Source of the DNA: Streptomyces sp. NBC_01233
GTDB lineage: Bacteria > Actinomycetota > Actinomycetes > Streptomycetales > Streptomycetaceae
Length of the DNA stretch: 64,000 nt
Assembly: GCF_035989305.1 (NCBI RefSeq)
Contig: NZ_CP108514.1
Coordinates: forward strand, 5,746,501-5,810,500
Direction: 5' to 3'
A program made the translations under genes and the position numbers. Below the pieces are notes generated by a model. The model was not told the origin of the DNA. It worked only from the letters and a program-made list of their open reading frames with translations, and ran no database searches. Shown in pieces: positions 8,290-17,352 of the stretch; position 1 is the first letter of the stretch, and each line of letters begins with the position of its first letter.

Positions 8290-9237
8290 GTGTTCGCTGC
8301 AGAACGTCGCCAATTGATCCTCGAAATGGTGCGGGCCAACGGAGCGGTATCGCTCCGGGAGCTCGCCCGCGTCGTCCAGACCTCCGAAGTGACCGTACGG
8401 CGGGACGTGCGGGCACTGGAGGCAGAAGGACTCCTCGACCGCCGACACGGCGGTGCGGTCTTGCCGGGCGGTTTCACGCGGGAGTCCGGCTTTCCGCAAA
8501 AGTCCCATCTCGCGACGGCGGAGAAGACCGCCATCGCCGATGTCGCGGCCTCCCTCGTGGAAGAGGGCGAGGCCGTCGTCGTCGGCGCGGGCACCACGAC
8601 GCAGGAGCTGGCCCGCCGGCTCGCCCGCGTGCCCGGACTGACCGTCGTCACCAACTCGCTGCTCGTCGCCCAGGCGCTGGCCCATGCCAACCGGGTGGAG
8701 GTGGTGATGACCGGCGGCACCCTGCGCGGGTCCAACTACGCCCTCGTGGGCAGCGGGGCCGAACAGTCCCTCCAGGGGCTCCGGGTCTCCCGCGCCTTCC
8801 TCTCGGGCAGTGGCCTGACGGCGGAGCGCGGCCTGTCCACGTCCAACATGCTCAGCGCGAGCGTGGACCGGGCGCTGGTGCAGGCGGCGGCGGAGGTGGT
8901 CGTCCTCGCGGACCACACGAAGCTCGGCACGGACACCATGTTCCAGACGGTGCCGACGGACGTGATGACCCGCCTGGTCACGGACGAGCCCCCGCCGCAC
9001 GACGACCGGGCGGCGACCGAGCTCCAGGCCCTGGCGGACCAGGGCGTCCAGATCACGGTGGCCGGCGGCGCTGCCTCCGGCGGCGGGGACGGGGTGATCG
9101 GGCGGCGGCCGCGGCGCGACTCGCCGTTGCCGGTGCAGAGGCGCGGCGGGCCGACCGCGCAGCTGCGCAGTGCGCCCGGCGGGATGCTGGAGCAGCAGGC
9201 CGAGCGGGCGCGGGTCGCGGACATGCGGCGCCGATAG
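8290..9237 (+). CDS. DeoR-family transcriptional regulator
   Basis: DNA-binding repressor of 315 residues from GTG 8290. Residues 1-55 are a DeoR winged helix (FAAERRQLILEMVRANGAVS, then VQTSEVTVRRDVRALEAEGL). The rest is a DeoRC sugar-phosphate sensor domain with GTTTQELARRL, VVTNSLLVA, VVMTGGTLRGSNYALVG and the late VVLADHTKLG. The last 60 residues are a disordered Arg/Pro/Gly tail not needed for the fold. It follows lpdA but has its own gap with a terminator. DeoR regulators usually answer to phosphorylated sugars; the target here is unknown, with the nearby nucleoside/sugar genes as candidates. Confidence 0.88.
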   Translation: MFAAERRQLILEMVRANGAVSLRELARVVQTSEVTVRRDVRALEAEGLLDRRHGGAVLPGGFTRESGFPQKSHLATAEKTAIADVAASLVEEGEAVVVGAGTTTQELARRLARVPGLTVVTNSLLVAQALAHANRVEVVMTGGTLRGSNYALVGSGAEQSLQGLRVSRAFLSGSGLTAERGLSTSNMLSASVDRALVQAAAEVVVLADHTKLGTDTMFQTVPTDVMTRLVTDEPPPHDDRAATELQALADQGVQITVAGGAASGGGDGVIGRRPRRDSPLPVQRRGGPTAQLRSAPGGMLEQQAERARVADMRRR

Positions 9238-9260
9238 CCCCTGCGGGGCCGGCTGCGCCT

Positions 9261-9304
9261 CGAACGCCGGCGGGGCTGGATCACTCCAGCCCCGCCGGCG
9301 TTCG
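9261..9304. terminator. Perfect 20-bp bidirectional hairpin between deoR and accA2
   Basis: Arms 9261-9280 and 9285-9304 are perfect reverse complements around a 4-nt loop (TCAC). It sits exactly in the gap of two convergent genes, so it probably stops transcription from both sides. Confidence 0.85.
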
Positions 9305-9319
9305 ACGCGTTCGTGGACG

Positions 9320-11083
9320 TCAGTCCTTGATCTCGCAGATCGTCGCGCCCGAGGTGACCGAGGCGCCGACCTCGGCCGTGAGGCCGACGACGGTGCCGGA
9401 GCGGTGCGCGTTGAGCGGCTGCTCCATCTTCATGGCCTCCAGTACGACGATCAGCTCGCCCTCGGTGACCTGCTGGCCCTCCTCGACCGCGACCTTGACG
9501 ATCGTGCCCTGCATCGGGGAGGCGAGGGTGTCGCCGGAGGCGGCCGGGCCGGACTTCTTGGCCGCGCGGCGCTTCGGCTTGGCGCCGCCCGCGGCGGCCG
9601 TGCGGGCCAGGGTCATGCCCAGGGACGACGGCAGCGAGACCTCGAGGCGCTTGCCGCCGACCTCGACGACCACCGTCTCGCGGCCCGGCTCGTCCTCGGT
9701 GTCCTCCGCGGCCGGAGCCGTGAACGCCGGGATCTCGTTGACGAACTCGGTCTCGATCCAGCGGGTGAAGACGGTGAAGGGGCTGCCGTCCGTGGGGGCG
9801 AACGCCGGGTCGGCGACGACCGCTCGGTGGAAGGGGATGGCGGTGGCCATGCCCTCGACCTCGAACTCGGCCAGGGCGCGCGCCGCGCGCTGGAGGGCCT
9901 GCTCGCGGGTGGCGCCGGTGACGATGAGCTTGGCCAGGAGCGAGTCCCAGGCCGGGCCGATCACGGAGCCGGACTCGACGCCCGCGTCCAGGCGGACACC
10001 GGGGCCGGTGGGGGCGTTGAACTTGGTGACCGTGCCCGGGGCCGGGAGGAAGCCGCGGCCCGGGTCCTCGCCGTTGATGCGGAACTCGATGGAGTGACCG
10101 CGCAGGACCGGGTCGCCGTAGCCGAGCGCCTCGCCGTCGGCGATGCGGAACATCTCGCGGACCAGGTCGATGCCGGCGACCTCTTCGGTGACCGGGTGCT
10201 CGACCTGCAGGCGGGTGTTGACCTCCAGGAAGGAGATCAGGCCGTCGGCGGAGACGAGGAACTCGACGGTGCCGGCGCCGACGTAGCCGGCTTCCTTCAG
10301 GATGGCCTTGGAGGCGGCGTACAGCTCCGCGTTCTGAGCGTCGGTCAGGAACGGCGCCGGGGCCTCCTCCACCAGCTTCTGGTGGCGGCGCTGCAGGGAG
10401 CAGTCACGGGTCGAGACGACGACCACGTTGCCGTGGGAGTCGGCCAGGCACTGGGTCTCGACGTGGCGCGGCTTGTCGAGGTAGCGCTCGACGAAGCACT
10501 CGCCGCGGCCGAAGGCGGCGACGGCCTCGCGGACGGCGGAGTCGTAGAGCTCCGGCACCTCTTCGAGATTGCGGGCGACCTTGAGACCGCGACCGCCACC
10601 GCCGAAGGCGGCCTTGATGGCGATCGGCAGGCCGTGCTCCTTGGCGAAGGCGACGACCTCGTCGGCCCCGGAGACCGGGTCCGGCGTGCCGGCGACCAGC
10701 GGGGCACCGGCGCGCTGGGCGATGTGACGGGCGGCCACCTTGTCGCCGAGGTCGCGGATGGCCTGCGGCGGCGGACCGATCCAGGTCAGGCCGGCGTCGA
10801 TCACGGCCTGGGCGAAGTCGGCGTTCTCGGAGAGGAAGCCGTATCCGGGATGGATGGCGTCCGCACCGGAGTCGGCTGCGGCCTGGAGGACCTTGGAGAT
10901 GTCCAGGTAGCTGGCGGCCGGGGTGTCACCGCCCAACGCGAAAGCTTCGTCGGCCGCGCGGACGTGCAGAGCGTCCCGGTCCGGATCGGCGTAGACGGCT
11001 ACGCTCGCGATCCCGGCGTCCCGGCAGGCCCGAGCAACGCGGACAGCGATTTCGCCACGGTTGGCGATGAGCACCTTGCGCAC
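9320..11083 (-). CDS. accA2: Acyl-CoA carboxylase alpha subunit (biotin carboxylase plus BCCP)
   Basis: 587-residue alpha chain that carboxylates its own biotin with ATP and bicarbonate and feeds acetyl-/propionyl-CoA carboxylase. Start GTG 11083 follows AAGGAGG. The N-terminal biotin carboxylase begins [14 protein letters not shown], followed by ATP-grasp [29 protein letters not shown] and the ENTR-like [18 protein letters not shown]-type linker follows. The C-terminal BCCP carries EAMKM with the biotinyl Lys at about residue 552. Partner subunits are close by (beta at 13215-14801 and epsilon at 12988-13197), as is the biotin ligase at 14933. The accA2 name follows remembered Streptomyces gene order. 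Confidence 0.93.
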   Translation of the reverse strand: MRKVLIANRGEIAVRVARACRDAGIASVAVYADPDRDALHVRAADEAFALGGDTPAASYLDISKVLQAAADSGADAIHPGYGFLSENADFAQAVIDAGLTWIGPPPQAIRDLGDKVAARHIAQRAGAPLVAGTPDPVSGADEVVAFAKEHGLPIAIKAAFGGGGRGLKVARNLEEVPELYDSAVREAVAAFGRGECFVERYLDKPRHVETQCLADSHGNVVVVSTRDCSLQRRHQKLVEEAPAPFLTDAQNAELYAASKAILKEAGYVGAGTVEFLVSADGLISFLEVNTRLQVEHPVTEEVAGIDLVREMFRIADGEALGYGDPVLRGHSIEFRINGEDPGRGFLPAPGTVTKFNAPTGPGVRLDAGVESGSVIGPAWDSLLAKLIVTGATREQALQRAARALAEFEVEGMATAIPFHRAVVADPAFAPTDGSPFTVFTRWIETEFVNEIPAFTAPAAEDTEDEPGRETVVVEVGGKRLEVSLPSSLGMTLARTAAAGGAKPKRRAAKKSGPAASGDTLASPMQGTIVKVAVEEGQQVTEGELIVVLEAMKMEQPLNAHRSGTVVGLTAEVGASVTSGATICEIKD

Positions 11084-11623
11084 GATGGCTCCCTCCTTGA
11101 AACAAGCTGAGTTTAGGGACAGCCCACACGGCCTTTCGACCCTTTCCCGGTGGTGACCTTGCCCACACAGAGTGTGATGCGAGGCCCGGACCACCCGAAA
11201 ACCCTTGTGGCGCCCCAGGTCAGGGGGATCCCCGACTGCACAGTAACCCCGTCATGTATCCAAGGTCTCTGTCCCCCGGGTCAGCGGCCCCGGGTGATTC
11301 TTTGTCGAGTCCCTACGAACGGCCCACACTTTCTTTGCCGGCGGAACCGGAGTTGTCCACTTGTTTACTGATTGGTAGCCCCGCGGTCCCGCAGGACGAA
11401 CCGGGACAACACCGTACCCACAGCGGTTGCCGTCCCCGCGCAGGAGCCGCGCTCCCGGCATTGCGCCCCGGACGGACGGCCCCGCCGGCACCCACCGGTG
11501 GCCCGGGGAAGGTGCGTTGACGCCCCGTCGAACCCGGGTGGGCGGATGTCTTGCCCGCTGCTCTACCCGTTAGTAGCCTCCAGGCGTCGAACGGGCTTGT
11601 GACGCGTGGGGGGTGGGGACGTC
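11084..11623. other. 540-bp gap upstream of accA2 without a convincing gene
   Basis: Divergent upstream region of accA2 and the next membrane protein. On the minus strand a TAAACT hexamer at about 11110-11115 lies some 25 bp before the accA2 start and could be a -10 element. No clean -35, no RNA gene and no conserved short protein could be seen. Confidence 0.4.
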
Positions 11624-12118
11624 GTGCTGCGAAGACTCGTGGCCGGACTGGCCGCGATCGTGCTTGTCGCGGAAGCGGTCGTGCTCGTGCTCGTCCACAT
11701 CGTGCTGGGCCGGACCACGGCGAACCAGTCGATGTCCATCGCGGGCAGCGATCCGGACCTCATGTCCAAGGCGACCTACGCCATGGGGGCGGGCATGGGC
11801 GCGTTCCTCGTGCTGTGCGCCGTCCTCGCCGCCGTCGCCGCGCTCCGCGACCGCTCACCGGGCCGCTTCGCCCGCGTCGTGCTCATCACCGCGGCCGTCA
11901 CCCACGGGCTGCTCGGCGTCCTCGCCGTCGTCCTGGTCGGCTGGGCCGCCTTCGCGGCGACGACGCTGATCCTGTGCCTCCTGGTCCTGACCCTGACGCT
12001 CTACGCCGCCCCGCGGGACGGCGACGACGGCGGCGGAGGCGGAGGCGGCAACGGGAGCGCGCAGCCGCCGCAGCCGCCCCCGCCCGCGTTCGGGGAGCTC
12101 AAGCCCACAGGTCCGTGA
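11624..12118 (+). CDS. Small integral membrane protein, unknown function
   Basis: 164 residues from GTG 11624, chosen because a GGGGTGGGG ribosome site precedes it; GTG 11606 is an alternative. Four hydrophobic segments are visible: [60 protein letters not shown] and an adjacent one ending [11 protein letters not shown] Gly-run and a Pro-rich tail (QPPQPPPP) follow. The last 20 bp overlap the 3' end of the convergent maf gene. No family recognised; the gene is conserved in this position in streptomycetes as far as I recall. Confidence 0.7.
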   Translation: MLRRLVAGLAAIVLVAEAVVLVLVHIVLGRTTANQSMSIAGSDPDLMSKATYAMGAGMGAFLVLCAVLAAVAALRDRSPGRFARVVLITAAVTHGLLGVLAVVLVGWAAFAATTLILCLLVLTLTLYAAPRDGDDGGGGGGGNGSAQPPQPPPPAFGELKPTGP

Positions 12119-12719
12119 TGGACACGTCCAGTTCGCCCAGCAGGGAGCGCAGCAGCGGCAGCGACAGGCCGATCACGTTGCCGTGATCCCCGTCGATGCC
12201 GTCGATGAACGGCGCCGACAGCCCGTCCAGGGTGAAAGCCCCCGCCACGTGCAGCGGCTCGCCGCTCGCCACGTACGCCGCGACCTCGGCGTCCGTCGGC
12301 TCGCCGAACCGGACCGTCGTGGACGCCGTGGCCGAGACCCGACGGCCGTCCGCCGTGTCGATCACGCAGTGCCCGGTGCGCAGTACGCCCGCCCGTCCGC
12401 GCATCGACTTCCAGCGCGTGGTGGCCTCCTCGGCGTCGGCGGGCTTGCCCAGCGCCTCGCCGTCCAGCTCCAGCACGGAGTCGCAGCCGATCACCAGGGC
12501 GCCCGCGGCCTCGTCCAGGCCCGCCACGACCGCCGCCTTCGCCTCGGCCAGCGCCAGGGCCAGCGCGGCGGGCTCGTCGTGGTTCAGGGTGTCCTCGTCG
12601 AAACCGCTGACGATCACGTGCGGGGCGAGCCCGGCCTGGCGCAGCAGGTTCAGCCGGGCGGGGGAGGCGGAGGCGAGGACGAGCTTGCGCGGGTTCGCGG
12701 GCGGGGGCGTGGCAGTCAT
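12099..12719 (-). CDS. maf: Maf-family nucleotide pyrophosphatase
   Basis: 206-residue Maf/HAM1-like house-cleaning enzyme that hydrolyses non-canonical (d)NTPs such as modified UTP/TTP. Motifs: [18 protein letters not shown] at the N-terminus, KAAVVA for the phosphate loop, the central [17 protein letters not shown] with the catalytic Asp, and the late [26 protein letters not shown]. Start ATG 12719. It overlaps the convergent membrane gene by 20 bp. MmpB and the acyl-CoA carboxylase subunits lie upstream on the same strand. Confidence 0.92.
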   Translation of the reverse strand: MTATPPPANPRKLVLASASPARLNLLRQAGLAPHVIVSGFDEDTLNHDEPAALALALAEAKAAVVAGLDEAAGALVIGCDSVLELDGEALGKPADAEEATTRWKSMRGRAGVLRTGHCVIDTADGRRVSATASTTVRFGEPTDAEVAAYVASGEPLHVAGAFTLDGLSAPFIDGIDGDHGNVIGLSLPLLRSLLGELDVSITDLWA

Positions 12720-12771
12720 GCCCGCCATCGTAGGCGCGCCGACGAGGCCCCGGAACACGCCCGGAGAGGGC

Positions 12772-12906
12772 CTAGAAGTGGCCCACGCCGAGGACGTAGA
12801 CGACGACGAGCATGGCGAGGGCGAGCACCACGCCCAGCCGCCGGATCATCGCCTGCGCGTCGCGCATGTCCTTGGGCGGCTCGTTCTTCGGGTCGGACCA
12901 GAGCAT
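12772..12906 (-). CDS. mmpB: MmpB-type small morphogenic membrane protein (44 aa)
   Basis: A 44-residue protein. Its N-terminal half is [16 protein letters not shown], followed by AQAMIRRLG and one transmembrane helix ([16 protein letters not shown]), ending GHF. This layout matches the conserved Streptomyces small membrane protein annotated as morphogenic membrane protein MmpB, as I remember it. It lies between maf and the carboxylase epsilon gene, with a strong hairpin separating it from the latter, so it probably has its own promoter. The role in development is from memory of the family name, not visible in sequence. Confidence 0.75.
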   Translation of the reverse strand: MLWSDPKNEPPKDMRDAQAMIRRLGVVLALAMLVVVYVLGVGHF

Positions 12907-12933
12907 GCCCCGATCCTGGCCCCGGGAACGGGT

Positions 12934-12965
12934 GTGGCGCCTGAGTACGGGTACTCAGGCGCCAC
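12934..12965 (-). terminator. Perfect 15-bp hairpin after the carboxylase epsilon gene
   Basis: Arms 12934-12948 and 12951-12965 are perfect reverse complements around a 2-nt loop. It lies 22 bp after the epsilon-subunit stop (minus strand) and likely ends the pccB-pccE transcript. Confidence 0.75.
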
Positions 12966-12987
12966 CCCTCGTTCACATCATCTTCGG

Positions 12988-13197
12988 CTAACCCGGCCAG
13001 TACGTACGGCCCCACGCGCGCGGCCCCGGCTGCGGCAGCCGCCGCCGTGCCACCCGGGCCGGCGTCGACCACTCGTCCGCGACCGGCGGGGCGAGCGACG
13101 GTGCCGAGGCCAGCACCGCCGCGCGCGCTTGGACCACCGCCAGTGCGGCGGCCAGCTCCTCCGGGGTCGGATTGCCCTTGACGACCTTGATCACCAC
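12988..13197 (-). CDS. pccE: Acyl-CoA carboxylase epsilon subunit
   Basis: 69-residue epsilon subunit, found only in actinobacterial acyl-CoA carboxylases, where it stabilises and stimulates the alpha-beta complex. Visible features are the N-terminal VIKVVKGNPTPEELAAALAV, typical of the family, an Ala/Arg-rich middle and the C-terminal signature WSTPARVARR with WGRTYWPG. Start GTG 13197 follows AGGAGG. It lies 17 bp downstream of the beta-subunit gene, so the two are made together. Confidence 0.9.
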   Translation of the reverse strand: MVIKVVKGNPTPEELAAALAVVQARAAVLASAPSLAPPVADEWSTPARVARRRLPQPGPRAWGRTYWPG

Positions 13198-13214
13198 AGA
13201 GACCTCCTGGAGGG

Positions 13215-14801
13215 CTAGAGGGGGATGTTGCCGTGCTTCTTCGGCGGCAGGGACTCCCGCTTGGTGCGCAGCTGCCGCAGCCCCTTCACCACGTGCGCCC
13301 GGGTCTCGGACGGCATGGTCACCGCGTCGATGTAACCGCGCTCGGCGGCCGTGTACGGGTTGAGCAGCGCGTCCTCGTACTCGGCGATGAGCCGTGCCCG
13401 GGTCTCCTCCACATTATCCGCCTCCGCGATGGTCCGGCGGTGCAGGATGTTCACCGCGCCCTGCGCGCCCATGACGGCGATCTGCGCGGTCGGCCAGGCC
13501 AGGTTCAGGTCCGCGCCGAGGTGCTTGGAGCCCATCACGTCGTACGCGCCGCCGAAGGCCTTGCGGGTGATGACGGTGATCAGGGGGACGGTGGCCTCGG
13601 CGTACGCGTAGATCAGCTTCGCGCCGCGCCGGATGATTCCGTTGTACTCCTGGTCGGTGCCCGGCAGGAAGCCCGGGACGTCCACGAAGGTCAGCACCGG
13701 GATGTTGAAGGCGTCGCAGGTCCGGACGAACCGCGCCGCCTTCTCGGAGGCGTCGATGTCCAGGCAGCCGGCGAACTGCATCGGCTGGTTGGCGACGATG
13801 CCCACCGGGTGGCCCTCGACGCGGCCGAAGCCGGTGAGGATGTTCGGCGCGAAGAGCGCCTGCGTCTCCAGGAACTCCGCGTCGTCCAGCACGTGCTCGA
13901 TCACGGTGTGCATGTCGTACGGCTGGTTCGCGCTGTCCGGGATCAGCACGTCGAGCTCGCGGTCGACGTCGGAGACCTCGGTGTCCGCCTCCTCCGGGAA
14001 GGCGGGCGGCTCGGAGAGGTTGTTCGACGGCAGGTACGCGAGGAGCGACTTCACGTACTCGATGGCGTCCTTCTCGTCGCCCGCCATGTGGTGGGCGACG
14101 CCGGACGTGCTGTTGTGGGTGCGCGCCCCGCCCAGCTCCTCGAAGCCGACGTCCTCGCCGGTGACCGTCTTGATGACGTCCGGGCCGGTGATGAACATGT
14201 GCGAGGTCTGGTCGACCATGACCGTGAAGTCGGTGATGGCGGGGGAGTACACGGCGCCGCCCGCGCAGGGCCCGACGATCAGGCTGATCTGCGGGATCAC
14301 GCCGGAGGCGTGCACGTTCCGGCGGAAGATCTCGCCGTACATGCCGAGCGCGCTGACGCCCTCCTGGATGCGGGCGCCGCCGGAGTCGTTGATGCCGACG
14401 AGCGGGCAGCCCGTCTTCAGCGCGAAGTCCATGACCTTCATGATCTTCTGGCCGTAGGTCTCGCCGAGGGCACCGCCGAAGACGGTGAAGTCCTGCGAGA
14501 ACACGGCCACCGGGCGGCCGTCGACCGTGCCGTAGCCGGTGACGACGCCGTCGCCGTAGGGGCGGGTCTTCTCCAGCCCGAAGCTGGTGGAGCGGTGCCG
14601 GGCGAACTCGTCCAGCTCGACGAAGGACCCTTCGTCCAGCAGCAGGGCCACCCGCTCACGCGCCGTCAGCTTGCCCTTGGCGTGCTGCTTCTCCACGGCA
14701 CGCGCGGATCCGGCGTGGGTGGCTTCGTCGATGCGGCGCTGCAGATCCGCGATCTTGCCCGCGGTGGTGTGCATGTCGATCGGCTCTGACGGATGTGACA
14801 T
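13215..14801 (-). CDS. pccB: Propionyl-CoA carboxylase beta subunit (carboxyltransferase)
   Basis: 528-residue carboxyltransferase that moves CO2 from biotin to propionyl-CoA (and possibly acetyl-CoA), giving methylmalonyl-CoA for polyketides and branched lipids. Start ATG 14801 gives the usual N-terminus ([17 protein letters not shown]). Both carboxyltransferase halves are complete: oxyanion loops [14 protein letters not shown] and [10 protein letters not shown], acyl-CoA site [14 protein letters not shown], and [16 protein letters not shown]. The Asp in this last motif is the residue reported to favour propionyl-CoA over other substrates in S. coelicolor PccB. The end [13 protein letters not shown] is typical. 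Operon with pccE; divergent from birA. Confidence 0.95.
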   Translation of the reverse strand: MSHPSEPIDMHTTAGKIADLQRRIDEATHAGSARAVEKQHAKGKLTARERVALLLDEGSFVELDEFARHRSTSFGLEKTRPYGDGVVTGYGTVDGRPVAVFSQDFTVFGGALGETYGQKIMKVMDFALKTGCPLVGINDSGGARIQEGVSALGMYGEIFRRNVHASGVIPQISLIVGPCAGGAVYSPAITDFTVMVDQTSHMFITGPDVIKTVTGEDVGFEELGGARTHNSTSGVAHHMAGDEKDAIEYVKSLLAYLPSNNLSEPPAFPEEADTEVSDVDRELDVLIPDSANQPYDMHTVIEHVLDDAEFLETQALFAPNILTGFGRVEGHPVGIVANQPMQFAGCLDIDASEKAARFVRTCDAFNIPVLTFVDVPGFLPGTDQEYNGIIRRGAKLIYAYAEATVPLITVITRKAFGGAYDVMGSKHLGADLNLAWPTAQIAVMGAQGAVNILHRRTIAEADNVEETRARLIAEYEDALLNPYTAAERGYIDAVTMPSETRAHVVKGLRQLRTKRESLPPKKHGNIPL

Positions 14802-14837
14802 CGGGGTCGCGGCTCCCTGCATGGTGTCAACTGCCTG

Positions 14838-14851
14838 GTCAATTGATTGAC
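14838..14851. promoter_or_regulatory. Palindrome GTCAAT-TG-ATTGAC upstream of pccB
   Basis: A 14-bp sequence with 6-bp perfect arms and a 2-bp centre, 37 bp upstream of the pccB start and in the pccB-birA divergent region. AT-rich palindromes are rare in this genome, so an operator for a carboxylase or biotin regulator is plausible. This is inference from position and symmetry. Confidence 0.4.
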
Positions 14852-14932
14852 TACTGCTGGCTACTGGTGCGTAGCGTATCGGCGGGCATGGCGCTCGGCA
14901 GTGCGGCGTTTGACACACCTAATGTGGCTTGC

Positions 14933-15799
14933 ATGACGCCATCAGATGCATCAGCAGGAGCTTCCGCCGGTCGTTGGTCGAGTCTGGAGCGGCCGCCCCT
15001 GAACGCCGAGGGGCTGCGGCGGGCCCTCATCACCGGGGGAGGGCTGTGGACCTCCCTCGACGTGGTCGCCGCCACCGGTTCCACCAACACCGACCTCGCC
15101 GCCCGGGCGGCCGAGCTGCCCGAGGGGGCCGTGCTCGTCGCCGAGGAGCAGAGCGCCGGGCGCGGGCGGCTCGACCGGAGCTGGGTCGCGCCGGCCCGGT
15201 CCGGGCTGTTCTTCTCCGTCCTGTTCAAGCCGGGCGACGCGGTGCCGCAGGAGCGGTGGGGGTGGCTGACCCTGCTGGCCGGGGTGGCCACCGCGACCGG
15301 GCTGTCCCGCGCGGCGGGCGTGGACACCGCCCTCAAATGGCCCAACGACCTGCTGGTCAGCGTGGAGGGCGAGGAGCGCAAGACCGGCGGGATCCTCGCC
15401 GAGCGGGTCACGGACGGCGTGGTCGTCGGGATCGGGATCAACGTCAGCCTCACCGAGGAAGAGCTGCCCGTACCGGCCGCGGGCTCGCTGGTGCTGGCCA
15501 AGGCCACCGTGACCGACCGGGACCCGCTCCTGAGGGCCGTACTGCGGTCCCTGGAGGAGTGGTACGGGAACTGGCGCGCGGCGGGCGGCGACCCCGCCGC
15601 CAGCGGCCTCCAGGAGACCTACGCGGCGGGCTGCGCCACCCTCGGCCGCCACGTCCGCGTGGAGCTCCCGGGCGGCCGCACTCTCACCGGAACGGCCGAA
15701 GCGGTGGACACCGATGGCCGCCTGGTGATCCGTACGGCCGAGGGACAGCACGAGGCGGTGGGGGCGGGGGACGTCGTCCACCTGCGCTCCGTGCACTGA
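14933..15799 (+). CDS. birA: Biotin--[acetyl-CoA-carboxylase] ligase
   Basis: 288-residue enzyme that makes biotinyl-AMP and attaches biotin to the BCCP Lys of acyl-CoA carboxylases. Motifs: STNTDLAARA, the biotinyl-AMP loop GRGRLDRSW (family GRGRxGRxW), LKWPNDLL and KTGGILAE with GIGINVS; a C-terminal SH3-like cap (LGRHVRVELPGG). There is no N-terminal helix-turn-helix, so it is a monofunctional ligase and not a repressor. The ATG lacks a clear ribosome site. A TAATGT at 14920-14925 would place transcription start at or next to the ATG, so a leaderless mRNA is possible. Divergent from pccB, which it serves. Confidence 0.93.
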   Translation: MTPSDASAGASAGRWSSLERPPLNAEGLRRALITGGGLWTSLDVVAATGSTNTDLAARAAELPEGAVLVAEEQSAGRGRLDRSWVAPARSGLFFSVLFKPGDAVPQERWGWLTLLAGVATATGLSRAAGVDTALKWPNDLLVSVEGEERKTGGILAERVTDGVVVGIGINVSLTEEELPVPAAGSLVLAKATVTDRDPLLRAVLRSLEEWYGNWRAAGGDPAASGLQETYAAGCATLGRHVRVELPGGRTLTGTAEAVDTDGRLVIRTAEGQHEAVGAGDVVHLRSVH

Positions 15800-15814
15800 C
15801 GGGGCACGACGGGG

Positions 15815-15874
15815 ATGAGGCCGGGCGCGCGGAGAAATGTGGGGAACCAGCATTTCCGGCGGGTGCGGCCTCAT
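15815..15874 (+). terminator. Two-tier hairpin after birA
   Basis: Outer arms ATGAGGCCG (15815-15823) and CGGCCTCAT (15866-15874) enclose inner arms GAAATG (15834-15839) and CATTTC (15851-15856). It begins 16 bp after the birA stop and lies between birA and cya. A terminator is the simplest reading, but a structured leader for cya is possible. Confidence 0.4.
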
Positions 15875-16029
15875 GGGCCGGCCCGGGCGCCCCGGGGGCG
15901 GACCGCGTCGCAAAAAGGGGAGGGGGAGTGAGCTACGGCACACCTGCCGTATGGTTTAGGCGATCCCGGTGCTCGTGGTGATCAACCGGTTCGCAGGGCA
16001 GTGCGCACGGAATGGACAGGAGGCGGCCC

Positions 16030-17196
16030 TTGACCGTCGACGACTCTACGTCCAGCGCGTCCGCCGGTGCCGGCGGCTCCGCGTCCGGCCCGGTCACCCC
16101 GATCGGCCGTGACCAGCACACCCCGCACCACGAGGTCGACCACACGGCCCAGCCGACGGCGGACCCCCTCGCCATCCGGCTGGAGCAGCTGATCCTCGGG
16201 GCCGAGCGCCGGTACACGCCGTTCCAGGCCGCCCGGAGCGCCGGCGTGTCCATGGAGCTCGCCTCCCGTTTCTGGCGTGCCATGGGCTTCGCCGACATCG
16301 GTCAGGCCAAGGCGCTGACCGAGGCCGACGTACTGGCCCTGCGCCGGCTCGCCGGTCTGGTGGAGGCCGGGCTGCTCTCCGAGCCGATGGCGGTGCAGGT
16401 GGCCCGGTCCACCGGGCAGACCACGGCACGGCTGGCGGAGTGGCAGATCGACTCCTTCCTGGAAGGGCTGACGGAGCCGCCGGAGCCGGGGATGACCCGT
16501 ACGGAGGTCACGTACCCCCTGGTGGAGCTGCTCCTGCCCGAGCTGGAGGAATTCCTCGTCTACGTGTGGCGGCGGCAGCTGGCGGCCGCCACCGGGCGCG
16601 TGGTGCAGGTCGCGGACGACGACGAGATGGTCGACCGGCGGCTCGCCGTGGGCTTCGCCGACCTGGTGGGCTTCACCCGCCTCACGCGGCGGCTGGAGGA
16701 GGAGGAGCTCGGCGAACTGGTCGAGTCCTTCGAGACGACCGCGGCGGACCTGGTGGCCGCGCACGGCGGCCGGCTGATCAAGACGCTCGGCGACGAGGTG
16801 CTGTACTGCGCCGACGACGCGGCGACGGCGGCGGAGATCGCACTGCGGCTGATCGAGACGATGGAGCTCGACGCGCAGATGCCCGAGCTGCGGGTCGGGA
16901 TCGCCTTCGGCACGGTGACGACCCGGATGGGCGACGTCTTCGGGACCACGGTGAACCTGGCCAGCCGGCTGACCTCCATAGCGCCCAAGGACGCGGTGCT
17001 GGTGGACGGGGCGATGGCCGAGGAGCTCTCCCGGACCGGGGCCGCGCCGGTGTCGGAGAAGGAGGCGGAGGCCTCGCCCGACGAGGGGGCGGCCTACCGG
17101 TTCGCCCTCCAGCCGATGTGGCAGCGGCCGGTGCGCGGGCTCGGTGTGGTGGAGCCCTGGTCGCTGACCCGCCGCAAGCCCAAGAACCCCGCCTGA
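16030..17196 (+). CDS. cya: Class III adenylate cyclase
   Basis: 388-residue enzyme producing cAMP from ATP. I chose TTG 16030 because AGGAGG lies 6 bp upstream; the ATG at 16012 would place that site inside the gene. The N-terminal 180 residues are a regulatory segment with RRYTPFQAARSAGVSMELAS and FWRAMGFADIGQAKALTEAD, resembling a helix-turn-helix/pH-sensing adenylate cyclase N-domain. The catalytic domain has VGFADLVGFTRL (first metal Asp), GGRLIKTLGDEVLY (second metal Asp), RVGIAFGTVTTRMGDVFG and TVNLASRLTS with the transition-state Asn/Arg pair. No transmembrane segment, so it is soluble. It matches Cya, the cAMP source needed for germination and development in S. coelicolor. Confidence 0.93.
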   Translation: MTVDDSTSSASAGAGGSASGPVTPIGRDQHTPHHEVDHTAQPTADPLAIRLEQLILGAERRYTPFQAARSAGVSMELASRFWRAMGFADIGQAKALTEADVLALRRLAGLVEAGLLSEPMAVQVARSTGQTTARLAEWQIDSFLEGLTEPPEPGMTRTEVTYPLVELLLPELEEFLVYVWRRQLAAATGRVVQVADDDEMVDRRLAVGFADLVGFTRLTRRLEEEELGELVESFETTAADLVAAHGGRLIKTLGDEVLYCADDAATAAEIALRLIETMELDAQMPELRVGIAFGTVTTRMGDVFGTTVNLASRLTSIAPKDAVLVDGAMAEELSRTGAAPVSEKEAEASPDEGAAYRFALQPMWQRPVRGLGVVEPWSLTRRKPKNPA

Positions 17197-17352
17197 CGCG
17201 CCTGCGGGCCCGGGCTCACTGCCGACCGGCCCGGCCCCCTTGCCGGCGGGCCGGGGCGCGGCCGTGCCCCGGACCCCCGCGGCCTTGACCCGGTGGCCGC
17301 CCCGCGGACTAGAGTGCGCCGATAACGCTCGTTAACCGGGAGGGTCGCAGGC

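Noticed and set aside
13233..14789. Long plus-strand frame opposite pccB
   Set aside because: Antisense shadow of a fully conserved carboxyltransferase gene.
14933..15799. BirA as a biotin repressor
   Set aside because: No N-terminal helix-turn-helix; monofunctional ligase only.
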